From Chromohalobacter marismortui (lineage in GTDB: Bacteria; Pseudomonadota; Gammaproteobacteria; Pseudomonadales; Halomonadaceae): 64,000 bases of DNA. The notes under the pieces are model-generated. The model saw only the letters and a list, made by a program, of their open reading frames with translations, was not told where the DNA came from and made no database searches. Of the stretch, positions 58,200-64,000 are shown piece by piece. A program made the position numbers and the translations under genes. The stretch covers positions 48,198 through 112,197 of the forward strand of contig NZ_SOBR01000008.1 of assembly GCF_004364315.1 (NCBI RefSeq). The letters are read 5' to 3'. Position 1 is the stretch's first letter; each line of letters begins with the position of its first letter.

Positions 58200-58967
58200 T
58201 TACTTGGAGCCTTCAGCGAAATACTTGTTGTAGAGCTTCTGGTAAGTACCATTTTCCTTCAAGGTCGCCAGCGCCTCGTTGAACTGCTTCGCGAGTTCCT
58301 CGTCACGCTTGCGGAAGGCAATGCCGAAGCCTTCGCCAAAGTACTTTTCAGGCTTGGTGATCATGCTGCCGACCACCTTGTAGTTCCCTTCTTCGCTGTC
58401 CAGAAGGGTGGACTTGCCCACCGGGAAGTCGAGGAAGGCGATATCCACGCGTCCGGCGTCCATGTCGAGCACGAGATCATCCGCCGTGGTATAGCGATTG
58501 ATGTCCGCGACATCGCCGAACATGTCGGTGGCGTAATTGTCCTGCAAGGTGCCGCGTTGCACGCCGATGGTCTTGCCTTCGAGTGTCTGCTTGGCCGGGA
58601 AGTCGATATTGCTGCTGCTCGGCGCGAACCACGCGGAGGGCGGCTTGAAGTACGGGTTGGAGAAGAGCACGGTCTTCTCGCGCGCTTCGTTGATGGTCAT
58701 CGACGACATGATCGCATCGTACTTGCGCGCCATCAGGCCCGGAATGATGCCGTCCCACGCTTGCACGACCCACTCGCACTTCCTGTCGATCTCGGCACAT
58801 AGTGCATTGCCCAGCTCGATGTCGAAGCCGGTGAGCTCACCGTCGGCCGTGCGGTATTCCATCGGCTCGTAAGGCACGTCGACACCGATACGCAAGGTGT
58901 CCTGAGCGAAGGCGCTGCCTGCCAGCAGGGCGCTACCGAGAAGGGTGATGGTCAGCAGTTTTTTCAT
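58200..58967 (-). CDS. Periplasmic amino-acid-binding protein of an ABC importer (Arg/Lys/His type)
   Basis: A 255-residue family-3 solute-binding protein. The signal peptide MKKLLTITLLGSALLAGSAFA precedes QDTLRIGVDVPYEPMEYRTADGELTGFDIELGNALCAEI. Other motifs are WDGIIPGLMARKYDAIMSSMTIN and GKTIGVQRGTLQDNY, as in HisJ/ArtJ/LAO proteins. The start at 58967 follows GAGAGC. No permease or ATPase gene is adjacent; the partner genes must lie elsewhere. Import of basic amino acids would feed the ast operon. Confidence 0.88.
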   Translation of the reverse strand: MKKLLTITLLGSALLAGSAFAQDTLRIGVDVPYEPMEYRTADGELTGFDIELGNALCAEIDRKCEWVVQAWDGIIPGLMARKYDAIMSSMTINEAREKTVLFSNPYFKPPSAWFAPSSSNIDFPAKQTLEGKTIGVQRGTLQDNYATDMFGDVADINRYTTADDLVLDMDAGRVDIAFLDFPVGKSTLLDSEEGNYKVVGSMITKPEKYFGEGFGIAFRKRDEELAKQFNEALATLKENGTYQKLYNKYFAEGSK

Positions 58968-59273
58968 GGAAAGCTCTCTACGGAATTTGCAGTGTGTTGT
59001 TATGGAGCCGCCTCGTGAGCAGCCCTGAGTTTCACGTCTTGCAGCATATCGAAGCACCGCCGCCATGCCTAGCGTCGCGTGGCATACCGAGGAGGTGTGT
59101 GGATGTCTGCGCGGAAGAACGGGAGTTCTGAGGAACCCACGTACCAATCCCTGACCAAGGCTTGGCTTGCGAATGATGTGAATGGCATTCGTTAGGGGAG
59201 AGGTGTTAACGCGAAGTTTTGCGGCAATGTTGGGGCTGCAAAGCGGTGGAAACTGTTCGGCAACAGAGCTTTA
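58968..59273. other. Intergenic transition from GC-rich chromosome to AT-rich island
   Basis: A 306-bp stretch with no credible coding frame. The right part (about 59,190 on) becomes AT-rich. Around 59204-59261 there is a weak, imperfect inverted structure with GTTAACA and GCCGAAC ends (minus strand) that could be a degenerate attC site for the lipoprotein cassette. The left part presumably carries the binding-protein promoter; no clear boxes were seen. Confidence 0.5.
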
Positions 59274-59894
59274 TTATAGCTGAATGCCGCACTTCACCAA
59301 AGATTCTTCTAAGGATGAGTCAAGACTATATTCGCCGGTTGTTGATGCAGCTTGGTTTAATCCTAAAGTTCGGTATTTGATTTTTGTTCCGGATAGCATC
59401 TCTCTGAGGATATTTTTTGCCTTTTTTCCTGTAGTCGCTGTAAATGGGGACATCGCTCTTGCTGCGGTTTTCATAGATCTTTTGTATGTAGCTTCGACTA
59501 GCTGCCGGTTTTTTTCAGGTAGATTTTTTGTGTATTCTTCCATGTTGTTGATAGTGCCTTTTGGAATATAGTCTAGCGGTGTTTCACTCGAGCTGATAGT
59601 CCAGGCTTTGTTGTCATCAATACGCATCTGGACATCCCCGACAGGTATTGAGTGTTTTCCTCCGCTTTTTATTCCAACCCTGAGATCCCCGTCCACTACT
59701 TCTATATAAGGGTAGTAATGGTTGCTATAGGTGAAAACAGACTTTCTTGTGTACAAGCTCCCTACTGTCACAGAGCATGTTTTTACATCTGTAAATTCAT
59801 CAGTATTAGTTGTAGAAACCCAAGCTACTTTAGGTGTCGTAGTGGCACATCCAACCAAGAATATCCCTAATATAAAAATTCCAAATACCTTCAT
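59274..59894 (-). CDS. Hypothetical lipoprotein in putative gene cassette
   Basis: A 206-residue AT-rich gene. The ATG at 59894 follows AAGGAG. The N-terminus MKVFGIFILGIFLVGC is a signal with lipobox FLVGC (Cys16). The mature protein begins TTTPKVAWVSTTN and contains HYYPYIEVVDGDLRVGI and late basic sequence RSMKTAARAMSPF. No family recognised. Its ribosome binding site begins right after the attC-like palindrome at 59910-59992, as expected for an integron cassette. Confidence 0.7.
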   Translation of the reverse strand: MKVFGIFILGIFLVGCATTTPKVAWVSTTNTDEFTDVKTCSVTVGSLYTRKSVFTYSNHYYPYIEVVDGDLRVGIKSGGKHSIPVGDVQMRIDDNKAWTISSSETPLDYIPKGTINNMEEYTKNLPEKNRQLVEATYKRSMKTAARAMSPFTATTGKKAKNILREMLSGTKIKYRTLGLNQAASTTGEYSLDSSLEESLVKCGIQL

Positions 59895-59909
59895 TGCCAC
59901 TCCTTAAAG

Positions 59910-59992
59910 CTATAGCGCCGCCAGCACGCGCGGCTTTGTAGTGGAGGCGAAGCCGCAACAGAAGGGCGTCGCCGTGCCTGCGATGGTTATGC
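59910..59992 (-). repeat. attC-like recombination site downstream of the 310-aa gene
   Basis: An imperfect 83-bp palindrome, GC-rich within AT-rich surroundings. On the minus strand: outer GCATAAC, 5-nt spacer, inner CAGGCACG pairing with CGTGCTG plus one unpaired G, and a central stem GCGGCTT / AAGCCGC. A spacer and GCTATAG close it; this last end departs from the GTT consensus. The outer box overlaps the stop codon of the upstream gene. Confidence 0.6.
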
Positions 59993-60919
59993 ATTTTGAG
60001 CAATTTCCGGCGAAAATCCCGCTCGAATGGTGTCCACAATCTGTGATGCCCATGCTTCGTACTTGGGACGCTCAGGGCTACCTGATCTTTGCTTTTTTTG
60101 AGAAACCAAAACTCTTATGTTGCTTTGGATGTTCACAACAACTTGGCTCGGATCTCTCTGATCTAATCTCAGGGTAGAGCCAGTATAAGATGGAACAGCA
60201 AAAATCATTCCATCTTCAACCTCAAAATCTATTTCTATTCGGGCATGGGGGTTCTCAAAAATTAGATTTTCACCGCTACTCGAAATCACTGTATTCGGCG
60301 GTAATGTTAGGCCATTAGTAATGCCGACAACTTTAGAGATATCGAAATCCTCTACTTCTATACTCAGAGCGTTTTCCAGCTGCGGAAAAGAGTAATAAGA
60401 GTTTTGTCCAGCGCCTTCCTCAGAGTTATTGAACTGGACTTGCTTCTTTCCCCTGAAAGTCTTTACATCTGGATTCCAGTCGGAGTATTCGGACAGCAAA
60501 TGTCCAACCACCGACACTCTCAAGAATTCAACGAGTTTCTTGTTGAAGATCGCGCTTTCATCGTCAAAAAATTGAGGGAGGCCGGCTTTGTCACTAGCTT
60601 CCTTAAGATTCAGTGATGAACTCAGTTTTTTTCGATTAAATACAACAAAGTCGGATTTCGTCTTCAACTCCGAGTAGACATCAACGCAATTCTGAGTAAG
60701 TATCAAATGTGGCTGAACCACATGGGTGCTCTCTTCATTTTTTAACGAAAACCCTAGGTTGAGAGAAAACATCACGAATGCCGCAGCTAGTGCTGTGTAA
60801 GAAAACACCAAGTCTTTGGCATTAAAATTTTTTCCAACGATAGCAACACCAATCCAAACGATAGCGATGAACAGCACAATTATTGGTGCTACAAAAACCA
60901 TAAAACTTACGCCTTTCAA
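59987..60919 (-). CDS. Hypothetical membrane-anchored protein in putative gene cassette
   Basis: A 310-residue AT-rich gene. A TTG at 60919 is 7 nt after GGGAGGAAG; an ATG six codons in (60901) is the alternative. Two N-terminal membrane helices (FVAPIIVLFIAIVWIGVAIV and a second at about 37-57) are followed by a soluble domain of mixed character with no recognisable motif. It ends inside the attC-like site at 59910-59992. Codon use and base composition differ from the chromosome either side, indicating transfer. Confidence 0.7.
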   Translation of the reverse strand: MKGVSFMVFVAPIIVLFIAIVWIGVAIVGKNFNAKDLVFSYTALAAAFVMFSLNLGFSLKNEESTHVVQPHLILTQNCVDVYSELKTKSDFVVFNRKKLSSSLNLKEASDKAGLPQFFDDESAIFNKKLVEFLRVSVVGHLLSEYSDWNPDVKTFRGKKQVQFNNSEEGAGQNSYYSFPQLENALSIEVEDFDISKVVGITNGLTLPPNTVISSSGENLIFENPHARIEIDFEVEDGMIFAVPSYTGSTLRLDQRDPSQVVVNIQSNIRVLVSQKKQRSGSPERPKYEAWASQIVDTIRAGFSPEIAQNA

Positions 60920-60948
60920 CAGACTTCCTCCCTAGTGCATGACAGGTA

Positions 60949-61488
60949 TTATAAATTTTTTGAAACTTTCTCCCAAACTGCTAAACGCCATTCGCTCAAG
61001 TAAGGCAGACAATTAACCAGCAAGAACTCATTTTCGCCACACAAGTCAGCAAGCAGATCTGATAGTGGGTGATCAGCCGAATCCCTACCATGGAGAATGG
61101 TGTCTACTGTTTTTTGGGACCTAGCCTGAAGTTCTGAAAGCCAGTAATGCCACTCAGGTTCATGTTTCCAATAATTGGCCGCAGAGTGGATCAATTTTGC
61201 TACTGCGTCCCCTTTTTTACTTTTAGGGCCCAACTCTCTTGCGAGCCCGGGATCAATTTCCACATCACGAAGAGTATTGAATAGGTATTGCTGCATGGCG
61301 CAGAACCCTACGCCGATAAAATATTCACCCTTGTCACACAGGGTGCCCCTATCCCACACATCCAATTTAATTATTTGTGCATTTGTTCTAGCCAGAGTCA
61401 CATCAATGGAATCAAGCAATTCTTTGAGATAGGAAAATTCAGCATCCGCAAATTTCACCTGTTCTCCATCGCTAAACACAAGGAACAC
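60949..61488 (-). CDS. Hypothetical protein, 179 aa, in putative gene cassette
   Basis: An AT-rich gene with a GTG start at 61488, six bases after AGAGGGG. The soluble acidic protein has LDVWDRGTLCDKGEYFIGVGFCAMQQYLF and KLIHSAANYWKHEPEWHYWLSELQ; tryptophan-rich, HEPN-like helical character is possible but no RxxxxxH motif is present. It is followed by the 310-aa gene after 29 bp with no attC between them, so the two may share one cassette. Function unknown. Confidence 0.7.
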   Translation of the reverse strand: MFLVFSDGEQVKFADAEFSYLKELLDSIDVTLARTNAQIIKLDVWDRGTLCDKGEYFIGVGFCAMQQYLFNTLRDVEIDPGLARELGPKSKKGDAVAKLIHSAANYWKHEPEWHYWLSELQARSQKTVDTILHGRDSADHPLSDLLADLCGENEFLLVNCLPYLSEWRLAVWEKVSKNL

Positions 61489-61505
61489 TATGAACCCCTC
61501 TTGAT

Positions 61506-61584
61506 GTATAACGATAAGGCTTACGCGCCGGCTTGGAGGCGCGCAGCGCCGTAAAGACGGTCGCCGTAGAGCCGCTGGTTAGTT
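61506..61584 (-). repeat. attC-like recombination site downstream of the ATPase gene
   Basis: The best of three. The minus strand begins AACTAAC, then a 4-nt spacer CAGC, then GGCTCTACG pairing with CGTAAGCC with one extrahelical C. The centre is variable, a 5-nt spacer TTATC follows, and the end is GTTATAC. This is the R-L-(variable)-L-R design of integron attC sites, with the extrahelical base in the 5' arm as in known sites. It starts 4 bp after the gene's stop codon. Confidence 0.72.
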
Positions 61585-61587
61585 GCG

Positions 61588-62829
61588 TCACCGCGTGAAG
61601 TTTTTCTTAACAACCTTTGATGTATCTGGGTCGCGATACAACATCAACCTGATGCACATTAAGTAACGTGGATCTCTGACTGAAAATGTATTTGCCTTAG
61701 AGTTCTTGTTTAGCAAAGGAGGCTCACCTTTTGACAAATCATTCAAGATAGCTCCAACACCCATATTCGTTTCCGGAATGGTATCCGGAAAATCTTTTTG
61801 TATTTGCTTATCGATGATATTAGAATCAAATTGATGAACTCTAATCTTTGAAATACAAAAGATAACCTGATTCCTTCTCGCCACAGACGTCTCTCTACTG
61901 TTGAGATGCCCCTCTACCACTTGGTAACTATGTCGCAACCCTTGTAAAAGCCATTCTTTGTCAGCTTTTTTTAGAAGCCTGGCCTCGTATTTCCAGCCAT
62001 TATCTTCAATCTCATAAGCAAGCAACTCACAATATTCATGTACTCTTTGAGCAGTCCCCAAAGTGACATGCCAGACATGATCAGCTATTTCCGTAATAGA
62101 AGACCCTGTCAATGGAACCTTAAGTTGGGAAAACCCCTTGGACACAATAGATTTAACTTGTCCAGAATCCAACCCTGAAACTTTATTTATCTCTGTTATT
62201 CTGTTGGCAACTGATTCAGCGTTTTTTGTTTCTCGAAAATACTGAAGAACGCCATTAGGAATACCTACGATTAATATATTTATATTACAAGCGGCATACC
62301 TTGAGTCATCTAGCAGAATTATAATATCAGCCAACTCAGTCATAAGATCGTCTGATTGAAAAATTGACTCTAGATTATCAAGTACCAGAATCTTCTTATC
62401 CGGACGGGCATCATTGAATAACTTAAATGCTTCGAGCAGGGGTTCGTCGGAAGCAACTTCGTAGTTTCCAGTATGTTTCAAACCTCCTTTTGCAAAATAC
62501 GCTCCTATCTCAGCAGCCTTTTCTTCACTAAAACCAAGCTTCTTTACTGTTCCAGGCTCAATCAAAGTATTGCAAATTTCATTCGTGAGAGACCCCATTC
62601 TCGATGCATTTGCGCAATTTGCGATTACATAGGGAACTTTCATCTCGTCAAGTAAACTTTTATAAAGCCAAGACTTACCGTTCCCGCTATCACCAAAAAT
62701 CAGAGTGTGAGAATTCCTCTTAATGGCTCTATTTAAAGATTTTTCATGAGCGGGTCTATGCACATACATAGTACTATTGACCTCACTCATGCGCGGTGTA
62801 AAAACTTCTGTCACATCCTTTCTAGACAC
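61588..62829 (-). CDS. P-loop (AAA/STAND-like) ATPase, 413 aa, in putative gene cassette
   Basis: Walker A GDSGNGKS at residues 46-53 and Walker B KKILVLDNLE with D151 and E154 are visible. A likely sensor strand follows (NINILIVGIPNG), then a helical lid and a C-terminal winged-helix-like region. The overall plan recalls ORC/Cdc6- or TniB-like AAA proteins, but I cannot name a family. It is AT-rich, flanked on both sides by attC-like sites, and next to a HEPN-motif gene. A role in defence or DNA transactions is inference only. Confidence 0.78.
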   Translation of the reverse strand: MSRKDVTEVFTPRMSEVNSTMYVHRPAHEKSLNRAIKRNSHTLIFGDSGNGKSWLYKSLLDEMKVPYVIANCANASRMGSLTNEICNTLIEPGTVKKLGFSEEKAAEIGAYFAKGGLKHTGNYEVASDEPLLEAFKLFNDARPDKKILVLDNLESIFQSDDLMTELADIIILLDDSRYAACNINILIVGIPNGVLQYFRETKNAESVANRITEINKVSGLDSGQVKSIVSKGFSQLKVPLTGSSITEIADHVWHVTLGTAQRVHEYCELLAYEIEDNGWKYEARLLKKADKEWLLQGLRHSYQVVEGHLNSRETSVARRNQVIFCISKIRVHQFDSNIIDKQIQKDFPDTIPETNMGVGAILNDLSKGEPPLLNKNSKANTFSVRDPRYLMCIRLMLYRDPDTSKVVKKNFTR

Positions 62830-62863
62830 GATTTATTCTCTCCGAACAATCCATTTATTTTGC

Positions 62864-62935
62864 AACTAACGCCGCGCTCTGCGGCAAATTTGGAGCGCTG
62901 CGGAAAATTTGTCCGACAGAAGCGCCTTGCTATGT
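62864..62935 (-). repeat. attC-like recombination site downstream of the HEPN-motif gene
   Basis: A 72-bp imperfect palindrome. Minus strand: ACATAGC end, inner GCGCTTCTG pairing with CAGAGCGC leaving one unpaired T, then CGGACAAATTT pairing with AAATTTGCCG leaving one unpaired A. After a 4-nt spacer it closes with GTTAGTT. Two extrahelical bases on the same arm are an attC hallmark. It begins 22 bp after the HEPN gene stop. Confidence 0.68.
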
Positions 62936-62956
62936 GTTTTTCTCGACTGCATGTAA

Positions 62957-63871
62957 TCAACCACCCACTCCGGTAACAGACTCTATTTTTACTGTAACTT
63001 TCAAGTCTCCAAATGGTTTGATTGCATCCTTGTCTCCAGTAACCAGATTGGTTGAGGCTGCTACAAAAATATCTTGCATGAGCTTTAGTCTAGCTTCTTT
63101 CATTTCTCTAATTTGTAAAGAAGTAAAATGAGGCTGCAAAGGCGTATAGAGCTGATCAGATAACTGAATAGATCTTGGAAAACAGTTTGGGCTGTAAAAC
63201 TCATCGATAATCCCCCAAACCCTGATAATGAAATTCATAGTACTGACAAAATCAGACCACTGCATGCCAGTGTTGTTTGTATTATGCGCGACCGACTTAT
63301 TGCGAAAGTCCAAGAACCGCTTAATTGCTTGATCTCTTGTAGATTCATTTCGCGAAAACTGGTCGGTTATATAATCTATTTCATCTGCGCTTGCTATATT
63401 GGCATTCTTGATTGATTCAGCATCATGTTGCCAAATATTATTTAGAGAAAAATCATCAGGCTTGTTATTGAATAGTTTTGCCAGCTCACAACTAACCATG
63501 AATGTAAGGCTGGCATTTATAAGGTTGTGAATGTAATTATCTTGGACTAAGAAGAAATTAGAATCAATTTCGTTTATAGAGTGCCAAAATGTATAGCTCT
63601 CCATAATTTGAAGGATGATTTTCTCGATGCCTCTTGGAAGGCTTCCATTTTGATAGCTTTGATCAGATTTAAGCCTTTTTAAGTAATCCAGCTGGCTTTG
63701 TGCGTGACCGGTAGAATTATGACCGCCATCAACCATTTCTTGGTTATTCTGAATCTCTTGATCGATCCTTTCTTTCTCGATAGTCCCGTACATGAGAAGA
63801 GTGAAATTCTCTTTCGTCTTCTCCATATTTTTGAAATTAAGAGCAGTACAGTTTTGTTTAAGGGTTATCAT
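62957..63871 (-). CDS. HEPN-motif protein (AbiU2-like), 304 aa, in putative gene cassette
   Basis: AT-rich gene. The ATG at 63871 follows AAAAGGA; the frame continues upstream to 63931 into the insertion-sequence end, which is not part of the gene. The helical protein has YIHNLINASLTFMVSCELAKLFNN and then FRNKSVAHN, where R190 and H196 make the RX4-6H motif of HEPN ribonucleases. The arrangement recalls AbiU2-type abortive-infection HEPN domains. It lies just upstream of the ATPase cassette, read in the same direction. Confidence 0.7.
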   Translation of the reverse strand: MITLKQNCTALNFKNMEKTKENFTLLMYGTIEKERIDQEIQNNQEMVDGGHNSTGHAQSQLDYLKRLKSDQSYQNGSLPRGIEKIILQIMESYTFWHSINEIDSNFFLVQDNYIHNLINASLTFMVSCELAKLFNNKPDDFSLNNIWQHDAESIKNANIASADEIDYITDQFSRNESTRDQAIKRFLDFRNKSVAHNTNNTGMQWSDFVSTMNFIIRVWGIIDEFYSPNCFPRSIQLSDQLYTPLQPHFTSLQIREMKEARLKLMQDIFVAASTNLVTGDKDAIKPFGDLKVTVKIESVTGVGG

Positions 63872-63905
63872 AAAAATCCTTTTCTGAGTGAAGCCTCTGC
63901 TCTTG

Positions 63906-64000
63906 TGAAGTGACCCCCTCCAGAGCTGCACAGGCTATAGTGCAGTCATCAGGAGGACAGGATGAGCGACGATAACCCCATCAAGCGGTGGACCGCGAAG
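63906..64000 (+). mobile_element. Left end of an insertion sequence (IS3-like), continuing past the window
   Basis: Composition and character change sharply at about 63906, where TGAAGTGACCCCC begins. It is followed by an inverted repeat CTGCAC-8 nt-GTGCAG and then a transposase start. It sits 35 bp upstream of the HEPN gene, whose open frame runs into it. The right end, target duplication and family cannot be checked here. Confidence 0.6.
63962..64000 (+). CDS. Transposase OrfA N-terminus (first 13 codons)
   Basis: ATG at 63962, 6 nt after AGGAGGACAG, encodes MSDDNPIKRWTAK before the window ends. The KRWTAK beginning is that of DUF1153/OrfA-like helix-turn-helix proteins of IS3-type elements. 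Too short to identify more precisely. Confidence 0.55.
   Translation, partial: MSDDNPIKRWTAK

Noticed and set aside
59910..59992. attC site oriented on the plus strand
   Set aside because: The plus reading gives a good GTTATGC end, but the extrahelical base would fall on the wrong arm and all neighbouring genes and the other two sites point to the minus strand.
63872..63931. N-terminal 20-residue extension of the HEPN-motif protein
   Set aside because: The extension is encoded by the insertion-sequence end; a ribosome binding site supports the ATG at 63871.

Overview
The window reads as a high-GC gammaproteobacterial chromosome, most likely a member of the Halomonadaceae close to Chromohalobacter or Halomonas. 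This is inferred from protein resemblance and gene order (suhB-trmJ-iscR-iscS; yajC-secD-secF beside tgt-queA; dapA-bamC-purC; an aru/ast arginine operon with split arginine succinyltransferase subunits), not from a database search. Most of the window is dense housekeeping and catabolic DNA. From about 59.2 kb to 63.9 kb the DNA becomes visibly AT-rich and carries genes of a different character.

Layout. 1-3.2 kb: iscS (cut by the window edge), iscR, trmJ and, divergently, suhB; this SuhB has lost most of its catalytic metal ligands. 3.3-11.8 kb: a seven-gene minus-strand operon encoding a GbuA-like guanidinobutyrase, a YjiH-type membrane protein, an AruI-like 2-ketoarginine decarboxylase, an NCS1 permease, a carbon-nitrogen hydrolase, a metallo-beta-lactamase-fold hydrolase and an aldehyde dehydrogenase. 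It starts behind a good sigma-54 promoter and faces a gene for a PAS/sigma-54 activator. 13.5-17.7 kb: a second catabolic set (YfcC-type transporter, DUF1028 protein, M20 carbamoylase/amidohydrolase, GntR regulator) with a perfect palindrome over its promoter. 17.8-23.6 kb: secF, secD, yajC, tgt, queA and tRNA-Leu(CAA). 23.7-33.2 kb: scattered single genes (EAL protein, MliC-type lipoprotein, LysE exporter, AidB-like dehydrogenase, Nudix, glutathione peroxidase, FabV, GlxA-type regulator, BepA). 33.3-39.8 kb: TusA-like protein, AI-2E/PerM transporter, Bcp, DapA, BamC, an MBL protein, PurC, TrmO. 42.2-48.5 kb: aru/ast operon astC-aruF-aruG-astD-astB, without astE. 49-58 kb: HepT/MntA toxin-antitoxin pair, MFS exporter, MdaB/YgiN-like quinone genes with a LysR regulator, DNA alkylation repair (Ogt and an Ada-AlkA fusion), AbrB-type membrane protein and an amino-acid-binding protein.

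59.2-63.9 kb looks like part of an integron cassette array, or a cluster of attC sites lacking an integrase. Five AT-rich minus-strand genes of unknown or poorly known function are interspersed with three GC-rich imperfect palindromes that fold like attC recombination sites (paired outer boxes, unpaired spacer, inner boxes with one extrahelical base). The genes include a HEPN-motif protein and a P-loop ATPase. The right edge is bounded by the terminus and first codons of an insertion sequence.

Arginine metabolism is a theme. The succinyltransferase route and the 2-ketoarginine/4-guanidinobutyrate branch are both present, together with a periplasmic binding protein of the Arg/Lys/His type.
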